This document shows positions 27,296 to 36,269 of a DNA stretch of 64,000 nt, piece after piece; the stretch's first letter is position 1, and each line of letters starts with the position of its first letter. This stretch comes from Leuconostoc pseudomesenteroides KCTC 3652 (GTDB taxonomy: Bacteria > Bacillota > Bacilli > Lactobacillales > Lactobacillaceae): contig NZ_BMBP01000001.1 in assembly GCF_014634745.1 (NCBI RefSeq), positions 310,001 to 374,000 of the forward strand, read 5' to 3'. A program made the translations under genes and the position numbers. A model generated the notes under the pieces. The model worked only from the letters and a program-made list of their open reading frames with translations. It searched no databases and was not told the origin of the DNA.

Positions 27296-29162
27296 ATTTA
27301 ATGTGATTCACTTCAGCTGTCTTTTCTACCAACAAACGAACGTAGTTACGATCCCCAGTTGGTCCTTGGTGCACACCATCATCTGCGAACCAATCAATAT
27401 GCTGTTTTGCCAGACTAAACCAATCAATCACGTGCAAATTCTTATAGTCTTTCTGTGCAGCAGCAAGCATATCATTATTACTATTTTGCCATGGCTTACT
27501 TTGAACAAAATTGTTCATCCAATACACCTGTCGTTTAGCACCAAAAGTGCGCATCATGCGATCTAAATCAGGTCTTTTAACTTCACCGTTCGTCCCCAAT
27601 CCCATTAAAATATTAGGGGCAAGTTTGCCACTGTGAGCCATACCGTCAATAATATCTGGCGTTTGATAAGCTTGACGCCCAACTTCTGCGTCAACATGCA
27701 TGTTTGGATCAACCTCTTGCAAATAAGGTGCAGCATCTAGCATGACTGAATCACCTATCGCTGTAAATTGCATATTTTTAAAAGCTAAATAGGCGTTTGT
27801 TTGTAATCCATAATCAGTGACAATCTTTTGATCTGCTTCAGACAGCTTAGCATTTTTTGTTGCACTTTGAGCAGAGGAGGATGAAGCCGCCTTTTCAGCA
27901 ATTTTATTACGTTTTGCAACTTCTGCCTGATTTTTGGTTAATTGTTTTTGCAATCGTGTTTTAGGCTGAGGTAAAGCAGCTTTTTTATCTGCTAGTCCAT
28001 GACCGACAAACAATAGCAAAAGTAGTGCTGGTGTTATAAAAAGGAAAAAACGGTTACGTGAATGCATTAGCCAGTGCCAAAACTGATGTAACTTACCATC
28101 ACGACGTATGACATTTTCAATATATCGATAGCTTAACTCGCTTAATACCAAAACTAATATAACTTCTATTACTAAATTAACAAACGTTGGCTTGTAATTT
28201 GAAACAAATTTTTCGTAAAAAACAAAAACGGGCAATTGATAAAGATAGATACTATAAGAGCGTGTACCAAGATAATTCAATACCTTATTATCAAGCAAAC
28301 GACTGTACCATGAAGCCGGATGGGCCGTGATAGCAACTAATATCGCAACATCAACCGTAAATAAATACATTAAACCATAATAAGTTGCAGTAAATTGCCC
28401 ATTCACCCATATCATTCCAGCAATTAAAATAACTAAAGCAGCTGTCCCAATACTGTTTAAATACAGCCGCGATTTGTCTTCAATTTTTGCTGACAACTTA
28501 TTGGATGGCCAAACAAAAGCCAAGGCGGTGCCTAACAATATTGCAAAAACACGCGTATCTGTACCATAATAAACCCGATTGATGTTAGCTGGTGAGTATA
28601 AAATTGCCATTAATAACGCGCTAACAAATGAAACGCCTAATAACCCGAGCGCAACGTTCAACCGCTTATATCCCTTTTTGAGAATAAACCAAACCACAAA
28701 AGGCCAAACAAGATAGAATTGGCCCTCAATCGACAAGGACCATAAATGAGTGAATGGTGATTCACCACCAAATTGTTGAAAATAGGATTGTCCGTGCCCA
28801 ATCGCCCAAAAATTATAGACATAGGTCAAATTAGTTAAAATAACCTGTCGTAAATTATAAATTAGTCGCTGATCAAAAGCTAAAATAACGATTGTCGTCA
28901 TCAAAAGCATCATAACTAGCGCTGGATAAAGCCGTTTTAATCGGCGTATGTAAAATTTGACTGCTGCAATAGTAGCGGTTTTATCATATTCTTGAATCAA
29001 AATATCTGTAATCAAATAACCAGAAATAACAAAAAAAAGCGGTACACCTAGCCACCCACCAACAATTTTAGTTGGCAATAAATGAAATAAAATGACACCG
29101 CACACAGCCAGTGCACGTAACCCATCAAATCCAGTAATATAACGTCTCTTTTGATTATTCAT
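27294..29162 (-). CDS. oatA: OatA-like peptidoglycan O-acetyltransferase
   Basis: Two-part integral membrane protein. The N-terminal acyltransferase-3 domain opens RYITGFDGLRALAVCGVIL with GGWLGVPLFFVISGYLIT and runs through about ten helices to residue 380. A coiled linker (LQKQLTKNQAEVAKRNK) leads to a C-terminal extracytoplasmic SGNH domain with GDSVMLDAAPYL (nucleophile serine), GTNG, and DGVHQGPTG (catalytic Asp and His). This is the OatA layout, which O-acetylates muramic acid and gives lysozyme resistance. The start at 29162 (MNNQKRR) gives 622 residues; an upstream GTG at 29186 is open. A three-codon upstream frame (MIS) ends in an ATGA overlap with it. Peptidoglycan as target is inferred. 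Confidence 0.85.
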   Translation of the reverse strand: MNNQKRRYITGFDGLRALAVCGVILFHLLPTKIVGGWLGVPLFFVISGYLITDILIQEYDKTATIAAVKFYIRRLKRLYPALVMMLLMTTIVILAFDQRLIYNLRQVILTNLTYVYNFWAIGHGQSYFQQFGGESPFTHLWSLSIEGQFYLVWPFVVWFILKKGYKRLNVALGLLGVSFVSALLMAILYSPANINRVYYGTDTRVFAILLGTALAFVWPSNKLSAKIEDKSRLYLNSIGTAALVILIAGMIWVNGQFTATYYGLMYLFTVDVAILVAITAHPASWYSRLLDNKVLNYLGTRSYSIYLYQLPVFVFYEKFVSNYKPTFVNLVIEVILVLVLSELSYRYIENVIRRDGKLHQFWHWLMHSRNRFFLFITPALLLLLFVGHGLADKKAALPQPKTRLQKQLTKNQAEVAKRNKIAEKAASSSSAQSATKNAKLSEADQKIVTDYGLQTNAYLAFKNMQFTAIGDSVMLDAAPYLQEVDPNMHVDAEVGRQAYQTPDIIDGMAHSGKLAPNILMGLGTNGEVKRPDLDRMMRTFGAKRQVYWMNNFVQSKPWQNSNNDMLAAAQKDYKNLHVIDWFSLAKQHIDWFADDGVHQGPTGDRNYVRLLVEKTAEVNHIK

Positions 29163-29206
29163 GAGATCATAACCGTCAATTCCCACCCAGTAAAGATTTT
29201 GTCAAT

Positions 29207-29228
29207 ATTTTACATTTGGATGTAAAAT
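29207..29228. repeat. 22 bp perfect inverted repeat upstream of oatA
   Basis: ATTTTACAT-ttgg-ATGTAAAAT, 9 bp arms around four bases. It lies about 45 bases upstream of the oatA start, upstream of a TTGACA sequence. Could be an operator or an RNA hairpin. Confidence 0.5.
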
Positions 29229-29361
29229 AAAAAGCAAACCATCTATTATAGTTTACTTTCATTAATATAATATGTCAATTGTTTCGATTATGTTTCTTTA
29301 AAATTAAAGTCAAACCAAAAAAATTGAGAAAAAATCAAAATCAGCCCCTCATAATCCAATT

Positions 29362-30378
29362 TTAAGGTTGTGGATTAATTGTTGTACCGCGCTTTTCAAA
29401 TGTATGTGGCAGTTGGACTTGCATATCATCAACCACTTCGTTATTCATTAGCTTTGTTAACATTCTCATTGCTACCGCACCAATATCATACTTAGGTTGA
29501 CCAATTGAAGACAGCTCTGGTCTTGTCACAATTGCAAACTTTGTGTCGTTAGAAGTGATGATTTCAAAATCTTCGGGAACTGATTTGCCATGGTCGCGCA
29601 TATAATTCATAATGCCAAGTGCGACTTCATCATCATATACAACAGCTGCAGTGGCTTGAGCAGCAAAAATTTTTTCAGCTACTTGAAGCCCAGCCGAGTA
29701 GTCTTGATGTGTCGCAAAAAGTAAACTATCGTCAAATGCAATATTTGCTGCTTCTAGACCAGCTTGGTAACCAACTAGGCGGTGATGCTTGTTAATAGCG
29801 TGAACCATTGGTCCAGTTACAAGTGCCACACGGTCATGTTTGTTGCGAATGAGAAGTTCGGTCGCTTCTTTAACGGCAGCAACATAGTCGATATTGACGC
29901 TTGGTAAAATCCCCTCTTCGTCTAGTGATCCCGCCAAGACAACTGGCGCATCAACTGCCGCGATTGTGTTGAGTACCTCGCGATCCAATTCATTTCCCAT
30001 GAAAATAATGCCGTCAACTTGTTTGCTGGCAAGGTTGTTAACAGCCATCGTCTCACGTACTGGATCTTCATCAGTATTCGTCAACAAAACATCATAGTGA
30101 TACATATTAGCCACATCATCAATACCGCGAGCTAATTCAGAATAATACATATCTGTCACATCAGGCATGACAACGCCAATAGTTGTTGTCTTCTTTGAAG
30201 CCAGTCCTCTAGCGACGGCATTAGGATGATACCCTAACTCTTCAATGGCATCCAACACCTTGCGTTTCGTTGATTCCCGCACATTACTATTGCCGTTAAC
30301 CACTCGTGAAACTGTTGCCAAAGACACCCCAACACGACTAGCAACATCATATATTGTAGCTGTCTGTTTTTTTTGCAT
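29362..30378 (-). CDS. ccpA: Catabolite control protein A
   Basis: LacI/GalR family global regulator of carbon catabolite control; binds cre sites with HPr-Ser-P. 338 residues: the HTH (ATIYDVASRVGVSLATVSRVVNGN), hinge YHPNAVARGLASKKTTTIGVVMPD, then the periplasmic-binding-fold domain. The start at 30378 has GAGGA 8 bases before it; the longer reading (30408) has no site. Divergent from pepQ, the classic ccpA-pepQ arrangement of lactic acid bacteria. cre sites in the intergenic region suggest autoregulation. Confidence 0.95.
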   Translation of the reverse strand: MQKKQTATIYDVASRVGVSLATVSRVVNGNSNVRESTKRKVLDAIEELGYHPNAVARGLASKKTTTIGVVMPDVTDMYYSELARGIDDVANMYHYDVLLTNTDEDPVRETMAVNNLASKQVDGIIFMGNELDREVLNTIAAVDAPVVLAGSLDEEGILPSVNIDYVAAVKEATELLIRNKHDRVALVTGPMVHAINKHHRLVGYQAGLEAANIAFDDSLLFATHQDYSAGLQVAEKIFAAQATAAVVYDDEVALGIMNYMRDHGKSVPEDFEIITSNDTKFAIVTRPELSSIGQPKYDIGAVAMRMLTKLMNNEVVDDMQVQLPHTFEKRGTTINPQP

Positions 30379-30435
30379 AATATAGTCCTCTTTCAATTCA
30401 TTTGACACAATTCATGTTTTAAGTCATCTCATTTC

Positions 30436-30463
30436 ATTATAGCAAAATAAACACAATTTGCAA
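30436..30463 (-). promoter_or_regulatory. ccpA promoter
   Basis: -35 TTGCAA (30458-30463), 16 bases, -10 TATAAT (30436-30441) with a TG one base before it. The cre site overlaps the -35, which predicts repression by CcpA itself. Confidence 0.75.
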
Positions 30464-30472
30464 ACGCTTACA
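30459..30472. promoter_or_regulatory. cre site in the ccpA-pepQ intergenic region
   Basis: TGTAAGCGTTTGCA (minus strand) fits the cre consensus TGWAANCGNTNWCA with one weak position, and covers the ccpA -35. A weaker second copy, TGAAAACGTGTAAA (30481-30494), lies 8 bases further upstream. Confidence 0.8.
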
Positions 30473-30580
30473 ATGACTAATTTACACGTTTTCACAATTG
30501 TTTCAATTTGTTACAAGAAAAACAACAAGAAATGAAAGTGATACAATAAAGACATAGTAAATTACGAGGTAGATAATTTT

Positions 30581-31678
30581 ATGAACTTAGAAAAAATCAA
30601 TCAATTAACAAATTGGTTAAACGATCAAAACCTAAGTGGTGCAATCATCACAAACTATCATAGTGTTGCCTATTTAAGTGGCTTTGAATCCGACCCAATT
30701 GAACGTGTACTCGCTTTAGTACTATTTGCTGATCACGAGCCTTTTTTATTCGGTCCAGCACTTGAAGTTAATAGTATGAAAGAAAGTGGCTGGCAGTATG
30801 CAGCTTTTGGTTATGAAGACCAAGAAAATCCTTGGTCGAAGTTGGCTACGCACATTCAATCTGCGACTCATGGTACTTTTTTTGCCATCGAAGCAGATAA
30901 TTTGACCGTGGCACGCTTGAATTTATTACAGGCAGCATTTCCAGCAGCCCAATTCATCACCGATGTCACTGACCAAATTAACAAGTTGCGACTCATCAAA
31001 ACGCCAGCTGAGATTGAACACATGAAAGCTGCCGGACGCGATGCCGACCGTGCCTTTGAAATTGGCTTCCAAACATTAAAAGAAGGTGTCTCAGAACTCG
31101 CTGTCGCTGCTGAGCTAGAATATCAGCTCAAAAAATCTGGCGTGGTTGGCATGAGTTTTGAAACACTCGTTCAATTTGGTGATCATGCCGCTGATCCCCA
31201 CGGTTCAACTTCAAGTCGCACATTAAATCCTGGTGAAATGGCACTATTTGATTTAGGTACAATGACAGAAGGCTACGCCTCAGATGCAACCAGAACAGTC
31301 GCATTTGGGCCAGTGAGTGATGAAGCCAAACGAATTCATGCTGTCACTTTAGAAGCTCAACTAGCAGCGCAATCTCAAGCAAAAATTGGCATGACAGCTA
31401 GTGAGTTAGATGCTGTGGCGCGTGACATTATTACCAAAGCTGGATATGGCGAATACTTTAATCACCGCCTTGGCCACGGCTTAGGATCTTCAGTACACGA
31501 ATTTCCTTCAATTATGGCGGGCAATGACATGACCCTTGAAGAAGGCATGGTATTTTCAATTGAACCAGGTATTTATGTCCCTGGCGTTGCTGGTGTTCGA
31601 ATCGAAGACAGTGGTTACATGAGTCGCGATGGCTTCGTGCCTTACACCCATACATCTAAAGAATTACTACAATTCTAA
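30581..31678 (+). CDS. pepQ: Xaa-Pro dipeptidase
   Basis: Metallopeptidase of family M24 that splits Xaa-Pro dipeptides in the cytoplasm. 365 residues. The creatinase-like N-terminal domain is followed by the pita-bread domain with metal ligands in LFDLGTMTEGYASDATRT (two Asp), GHGLGSSVHEFPS (His), IEPGIYVPG (Glu) and GVRIEDSG (Glu). Divergent from ccpA. An extended -10 (TGATACAAT) and GAGG upstream of the start support it. A strong terminator follows. Confidence 0.95.
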   Translation: MNLEKINQLTNWLNDQNLSGAIITNYHSVAYLSGFESDPIERVLALVLFADHEPFLFGPALEVNSMKESGWQYAAFGYEDQENPWSKLATHIQSATHGTFFAIEADNLTVARLNLLQAAFPAAQFITDVTDQINKLRLIKTPAEIEHMKAAGRDADRAFEIGFQTLKEGVSELAVAAELEYQLKKSGVVGMSFETLVQFGDHAADPHGSTSSRTLNPGEMALFDLGTMTEGYASDATRTVAFGPVSDEAKRIHAVTLEAQLAAQSQAKIGMTASELDAVARDIITKAGYGEYFNHRLGHGLGSSVHEFPSIMAGNDMTLEEGMVFSIEPGIYVPGVAGVRIEDSGYMSRDGFVPYTHTSKELLQF

Positions 31679-31682
31679 ATTA

Positions 31683-31715
31683 AAAAAATGCGTTCAGTAT
31701 ATGAACGCATTTTTT
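31683..31715. terminator. Bidirectional intrinsic terminator between pepQ and the CPBP protease
   Basis: 14 bp perfect stem AAAAAATGCGTTCA/TGAACGCATTTTTT with a 5-base loop, between converging genes. Confidence 0.9.
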
Positions 31716-32451
31716 AGTGTTGTATTTTGTTGATTGCCAATAGTAACACGGGTATCATAGTCACGGCGTTATTAAGCATGTGAATCGCAATATTATTCTG
31801 AATCGCACCCGTTTTTTTATAGACATAAGCTAACACCATACCCATGCTAGCATACATTAAATAACTCAAACCATCTGATAACGTAGTGGGAATCACACCC
31901 ATATGTGGAAAAGCGAATATCACACCCGATAAAATAATATTACCCCACCACCAGTTACGTCGTAAAAAGTAATTGAGAACTAGCCCTCTAAATACCAGCT
32001 CTTCGACAACTGGCGCTAAGATTACAGCATAGATAATCATGGTAATCATTGTGACATTTAGATTTGAAGTCAACTGGTTGATGGCTTCCTCATTTGCTGT
32101 GGTGGCCTCACCTGTTAAATTGACTCTTAAGTTTGCAATGGTTAATTCAATAGCCAACATGAGCAACCACATGCCAACCAGCCACCAGAAGCTTTTCCTT
32201 TTTGGTGATGAAGTAGGTTGAAAAATTGGCGCTTTTGCCGTTACTTTTAGTAAGCGATAGGCATATATACCTACTGCTACATAAACCACCACCATAACCG
32301 ATGCCCACAAAATCTGTTCCCACAAAACAGAACTCGCACTTGCTAGCCCCAAAAATCCAGGCGCAAGCATCAGCAAAAATATTACTAAACCAAAATTAAT
32401 TATGCGAAGCCAAAGAGATTTAGGATTCGCAGTTTCCGTCATTTCAAGCAT
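31714..32451 (-). CDS. CPBP family intramembrane metalloprotease
   Basis: About 245 residues, eight predicted helices, with the CPBP (Abi) signature: VVEELVFRG in one helix, FAFPHMG in the next, and AIHMLNN near the C-terminus, supplying the glutamates, arginine and histidines of the active site. In lactic acid bacteria such proteins process prenylated or bacteriocin-related substrates or confer bacteriocin self-immunity; nothing nearby says which. The start is at 32451 or 32454, with GAGG 6 or 3 bases before; it overlaps the end of the preceding small gene. Confidence 0.88.
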   Translation of the reverse strand: MLEMTETANPKSLWLRIINFGLVIFLLMLAPGFLGLASASSVLWEQILWASVMVVVYVAVGIYAYRLLKVTAKAPIFQPTSSPKRKSFWWLVGMWLLMLAIELTIANLRVNLTGEATTANEEAINQLTSNLNVTMITMIIYAVILAPVVEELVFRGLVLNYFLRRNWWWGNIILSGVIFAFPHMGVIPTTLSDGLSYLMYASMGMVLAYVYKKTGAIQNNIAIHMLNNAVTMIPVLLLAINKIQH

Positions 32452-32647
32452 CATCTTCCTCAAATTGCGTTTTTTGCTTTTGCCAATATAACCAAATATA
32501 CCCAATATTAACCAGTATAACTAATATGACGACTAACAAAATGGTTAACCAAAGTGTTAGATAATGATGATAGTATAACAGAAATACACTAATAAAGGCC
32601 ACAATCGCAATCAATGGCAAAACAATGCGCGCTGCCAAATTAAACAT
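32444..32647 (-). CDS. Small two-helix membrane protein, unknown
   Basis: 67 residues, with hydrophobic segments at about 6-23 and 31-51 and a charged tail (WQKQKTQFEEDDA). It begins one base after the HAD phosphatase stop, and its own end overlaps the CPBP protease start, so the three are a tight operon. Not recognised. It could be a partner of the protease, but only the position suggests that. Confidence 0.7.
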   Translation of the reverse strand: MFNLAARIVLPLIAIVAFISVFLLYYHHYLTLWLTILLVVILVILVNIGYIWLYWQKQKTQFEEDDA

Positions 32648-33481
32648 TTAGCCCTCCAAATGAGTGTTGATAAACTCGGCAACAGCGCCTTCATTATTGG
32701 TTTTATCCAAAATCAAATTAGCAATGGCTTTGATTTCTGGTTTAGCATTAGCAACGGCTACGCCAACACCTGCGGCTTTAATTTGAGAAGCGTCATTCAA
32801 ACTATCACCCAACGCGGCAACTTCATTATGCGTAATCCCTAATAAATCAGCTAACTCCAGCCCTGTCGAACCTTTATCACTGCCCTTTGGATTAAATTCT
32901 ACATAGCGATCCGAACTATATGTTGTCAGCACTTGATCTGCTAGTTCTTGGTTGACGGCTTTATCAATCGCACGCAAAACTTCATGGTCAGTATGCTCAA
33001 AAATGACTTTCATGATTGGCTTTTCATGAGATAAAAAGTTCAAATCATCATTTGGCATTTCAACATACGGTACAGAGCGTTCGGACATATACGCTTGATC
33101 AGCTGATGAAATATTATGAATAAATAACGTATCAAGCGTATAAATATGGGTATCAATGTCGTTTTGAATCTGACCTAGTTTGAAAATTTCTTTAGCTAGG
33201 TTGAGTGACATGCCATGCTGTGCAACAATTTTCTCAGAACCATCACTGTGTACTTCAACAATAGCACCACCATTGTAGGACACAACATATTGCTTTTCTT
33301 GTCTGTTTAGTCCCAGAGTGGCTAACGTACCAAACACTGATTTGTATGATCTTCCTGTATTAGGAACAAAATAACCACCTTGTTGCACGAATTTTTGAAC
33401 TGCTGTAATGTTATCGGGATGAATCGTGCCATCATCATTAAGTAACGTCTCATCGAGATCTGAAAGAATTAGCTTAATCAT
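32648..33481 (-). CDS. Cof-type HAD-IIB sugar phosphatase
   Basis: 277-residue haloacid dehalogenase hydrolase with the class IIB cap: motif I LILSDLDETLL (two aspartates), motif II SYNGG, the lysine and NPKGSDKG region, and motif III AALGDSLND. These act on sugar phosphates or flavin mononucleotide; the substrate cannot be told. The start at 33481 has GGAG 8 bases upstream. Confidence 0.9.
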   Translation of the reverse strand: MIKLILSDLDETLLNDDGTIHPDNITAVQKFVQQGGYFVPNTGRSYKSVFGTLATLGLNRQEKQYVVSYNGGAIVEVHSDGSEKIVAQHGMSLNLAKEIFKLGQIQNDIDTHIYTLDTLFIHNISSADQAYMSERSVPYVEMPNDDLNFLSHEKPIMKVIFEHTDHEVLRAIDKAVNQELADQVLTTYSSDRYVEFNPKGSDKGSTGLELADLLGITHNEVAALGDSLNDASQIKAAGVGVAVANAKPEIKAIANLILDKTNNEGAVAEFINTHLEG

Positions 33482-33527
33482 AGTTTTCTCCAATTAATTG
33501 TCTTACATTTACTATAAATGAATACGC

Positions 33528-33980
33528 TTACTTATTCAATACTTCACCCAACAACATCAAACGCGCACCGCATTGACCGCAACGATAACGGCCGACTTGA
33601 AAACGTCTATGTCTAAAAATATCATGCCCATTTTCGCATTGATAATGCCAGAGATGCTGGTTGGTTTGACGTTGACCAATGTCTGGGGCATAACGCGCAC
33701 CTCCCACCTGTGACAATAATGCCTTGAAATCAATATCTTTGTGCCGATAACCTTTGTGTGCAAGATGTAAATGATAGTGAACTAGTTCATGCTTGATGAT
33801 TTGCTCAAACATTGGTAAATTAGCCATTTTAGGGTTGAATTCTAATTGGTGTGTCGCCAACAAATAGCGGCCACCAGTTGTTTTCAATCGACTATTAAAA
33901 CTAGCGTGGTGACGAAAAGGCTGATGAAACGCGGTCTTCGATATATGTTCAACCAATTGTTGTAATTCAAAGTTAGTCAT
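33528..33980 (-). CDS. SprT-like zinc metalloprotease family protein
   Basis: 150 residues with the SprT signature HELVHYHLHLAHKGYRHKDIDFKAL, supplying HExxH and a further histidine, and a C-terminal zinc-ribbon-like YRCGQCGARL plus an earlier YQCENGHDI. Its ATG overlaps the stop of the OpuB fusion gene by 4 bases. Function in bacteria is poorly known. Confidence 0.88.
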   Translation of the reverse strand: MTNFELQQLVEHISKTAFHQPFRHHASFNSRLKTTGGRYLLATHQLEFNPKMANLPMFEQIIKHELVHYHLHLAHKGYRHKDIDFKALLSQVGGARYAPDIGQRQTNQHLWHYQCENGHDIFRHRRFQVGRYRCGQCGARLMLLGEVLNK

Positions 33981-35485
33981 TTTAGAATATTGTGTGTTTT
34001 CAAATATTTTTTAGCAACTGTCGCAGCTGATTGGTGCTTAACATTAACAGCGTAATTCATATTTTGCATGTCTTCGTTACTAATTTTGCCCGCCAAACGA
34101 TTCAGCACTTGAGTAATTTTTGGATTTTTTTGGGCAAAATCTTGACGCATCAAAGCAGCACCTTGATAAATTGGGAAAAAATGCTGATTATCTGTCAACA
34201 CTTTCAATCGATATTGAACCAGTTGCGAATCAGTTGAATAAGCATCGACCACATTCACTTGTCCCTGCTTGATTGCTTGATATCGTAAGTCAGGGTCTAA
34301 ACTGACCGTGGGTATGTTTAGTCGATATTGCTTTTCGACACCCGGCATACCATCGGCACGATCCAAAAATTCAGCGGTCATGCCGGCTTTTGCATTAGGC
34401 AATTGCGTTAAATCACCAATTGTTTTCAAATGATACTTCGAAGCAGCCTTTTGGGTTACAGCAATCGCGTAGGTATCATTAAATTTCATGGGTTTTGTTA
34501 AAGTTAATTGCTGCTTTTGGGCAACTTTTAAAGCGGCATGATAGGTTGTCTGTGCATTGGCCCCAACTGGCAACGTTACAACAGGCTCAGACAAAGTTGC
34601 TGTGATAGTACCAGTAAATTCAGGATAAATATCAATTTTTTTACTCTTGAGTGCATTAAAAAGAAAACTTGTTTTGCCGAAATTCGGTTTCAAAATAATC
34701 TTGCTATTTGGTTCGACTGACTTAATCAAATCAGCGTACATATTAATCAAAATTTCTGGTTCAGAACCAAGTTTGCCAGCAATAGTAATCGTTTGCGTTG
34801 TTGATTTTTGAGGCAACATGGGAACCACACTCCCACCAATAAATAAAATAGCAAGCAAACCGATAAGCCACTTTTTTACTTTTAGTTTTGTAATCCAGTT
34901 AATTAAAGCACCTGCCAAAATGGCCATAATGGCCGAAGCCAACGCGCCAATTAAAATTAAATCGGTGTTATTACGATCAATACCCAGCAGGATGAAATCA
35001 CCAAGCCCGCCCGCACCAATTAGTGCAGCTAGCGTTGCTGTCCCGATAATTAGCACTGTAGCCGTTCTTATACCAGCTATAATACTTGGCATAGCTAGTG
35101 GTATTTGCACTTTTCGCAGAACTTTTTTGCGCGGTAACCCTAGTGCATAGGCAGCATCAACAACGCCTTTATCAACACCAGTTAACCCCAAATAAGTATT
35201 TTGAAAAATAGGCAATAATGCATAAATAATTAGAGCAATCAGTGCAGCCGGCCAACCAATCCCAACAAGTGGTATCAGCAACCCCAGAACCGCCAATGAT
35301 GGTAGTGTTTGCAAAATACCAGTTGCTTGTAATAACCATTCAGCGTATCGTCGATGTCGTTCAGACCAGATTGCCAGCGGTATTGCAATAACACCAGCAA
35401 TCACAACTGCTGCAACTGTCAATTGGGTGTGTTGCCATAGTGCAGCCCAAAATTGCGACTGCCTTGATAATAATGTCTCCCACAT
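33977..35485 (-). CDS. Fused permease and substrate-binding protein of an OpuB/OpuC-type osmoprotectant ABC importer
   Basis: 502 residues. Residues 1-210 form a binding-protein-dependent permease domain (GVIAIPLAIWSERHR, GLPRKKVLRKVQIPLAMPSIIAGIRTATV with the EAA-type loop). A helix at about 208-225 leads to a fused extracytoplasmic binding domain of the glycine betaine/choline/carnitine type (ITIAGKLGSEPEILINMYADLI, KIDIYPEFTGTI, DRADGMPGVEK). No ATP-binding subunit is encoded upstream or downstream, so the partner must be elsewhere. Substrate is probably a quaternary amine, by family. Confidence 0.88.
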   Translation of the reverse strand: MWETLLSRQSQFWAALWQHTQLTVAAVVIAGVIAIPLAIWSERHRRYAEWLLQATGILQTLPSLAVLGLLIPLVGIGWPAALIALIIYALLPIFQNTYLGLTGVDKGVVDAAYALGLPRKKVLRKVQIPLAMPSIIAGIRTATVLIIGTATLAALIGAGGLGDFILLGIDRNNTDLILIGALASAIMAILAGALINWITKLKVKKWLIGLLAILFIGGSVVPMLPQKSTTQTITIAGKLGSEPEILINMYADLIKSVEPNSKIILKPNFGKTSFLFNALKSKKIDIYPEFTGTITATLSEPVVTLPVGANAQTTYHAALKVAQKQQLTLTKPMKFNDTYAIAVTQKAASKYHLKTIGDLTQLPNAKAGMTAEFLDRADGMPGVEKQYRLNIPTVSLDPDLRYQAIKQGQVNVVDAYSTDSQLVQYRLKVLTDNQHFFPIYQGAALMRQDFAQKNPKITQVLNRLAGKISNEDMQNMNYAVNVKHQSAATVAKKYLKTHNILK

Positions 35486-35704
35486 GTCTTCCCCTCAATA
35501 TTACAACAAAATCAGATCAACCGTTATTCTTGGAAAAGCATGACTATTATGACTTACTTTTTTTAAGTATTAGGTTGCTATCATTCTCTGTTGCTATGTT
35601 CCCAATTTTACCGACGATTTATTATTTGTCTTTGTCATTCATAACTTCTCTATTTAGCTTATCACAATCTTCATATTCTAACACACTATCAATATCATGA
35701 CGAA
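35486..35704. other. Intergenic stretch without gene upstream of the OpuB fusion
   Basis: About 220 bases with no open frame showing gene-like features. There is no trace of the missing ABC ATPase in any frame. GGGG with spacing 6 lies before the fusion gene start. Confidence 0.5.
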
Positions 35705-35740
35705 AAAAATAAAAGTCCTAGCTTGAGCTAGAACAATCAA
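35705..35740 (-). terminator. Intrinsic terminator of the GAF gene
   Basis: Minus-strand stem GTTCTAGC/GCTAGGAC with a 4-base TCAA loop (one T-G pair), followed by TTTTATTTTTTT. Confidence 0.8.
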
Positions 35741-36223
35741 TTAAATACGATCAATATATCCAAGCAATGTTTGAATATAATCTTCAAGATCTGTTTGGTC
35801 CTGCTTTGTAAAACGATTAAGTGTTGGTGAGTCAATATCTAAAACGCCTAGCTTTGTACCGTCTGCTTTTGTAATTGGTACGACAATTTCCGCATTAGAA
35901 ATTGGGTCACAAACAATATGTCCAGAAAATGCTTTGACATCAGGCACAACAACAGTAGATTGCGCCGTAAAAGATTGACCAACAACGCCAGAATCAGGTG
36001 AAATAACTGTCACAGCTGGCTTACCTAAAAAGGGACCTAGTACCAATTGCTTCAACTGTTGGTCATATAGATAAAAACCGACCCAGTTAATATCATCGAC
36101 ATTTTGATGAAGAATAGCAGCTGCATTGGCATAATTAGCCAAAGTAAGTTTTTCGCTTTTCTCCCCCTGAATCCAAGTGTCCAAGATTTGTGCAATTAGC
36201 GACTTTGTTTGAACTTCTGACAT
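35741..36223 (-). CDS. GAF-domain protein of the free methionine-(R)-sulfoxide reductase family, lacking two cysteines
   Basis: 160 residues with the fRMsr layout: NWVGFYL at 46-52, LVLGPFLGKPA at 60-70, GHIVCDPISNAEIVVP at 101-116, LGVLDIDSP near 130. In the characterised enzymes three cysteines are conserved (84, 94, 118 in Escherichia coli numbering). Here the third is C105, but the first two positions, with identical spacing, are V71 and V81. The catalytic cysteine is kept and the resolving ones lost, so disulfide recycling cannot be the usual one. The start at 36223 has GGAGG 8 bases before. It stands behind its own T-box and terminator, as a one-gene unit. Confidence 0.85.
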   Translation of the reverse strand: MSEVQTKSLIAQILDTWIQGEKSEKLTLANYANAAAILHQNVDDINWVGFYLYDQQLKQLVLGPFLGKPAVTVISPDSGVVGQSFTAQSTVVVPDVKAFSGHIVCDPISNAEIVVPITKADGTKLGVLDIDSPTLNRFTKQDQTDLEDYIQTLLGYIDRI

Positions 36224-36269
36224 CTGATTGACCTCCAATAGTCATTACTGACTTAATTAAATAAAAAAA

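Noticed and set aside
35440-35700. 86-codon plus-strand frame upstream of the OpuB fusion
   Set aside because: Starts inside the fusion gene on the other strand, has no ribosome-binding site, low complexity sequence.
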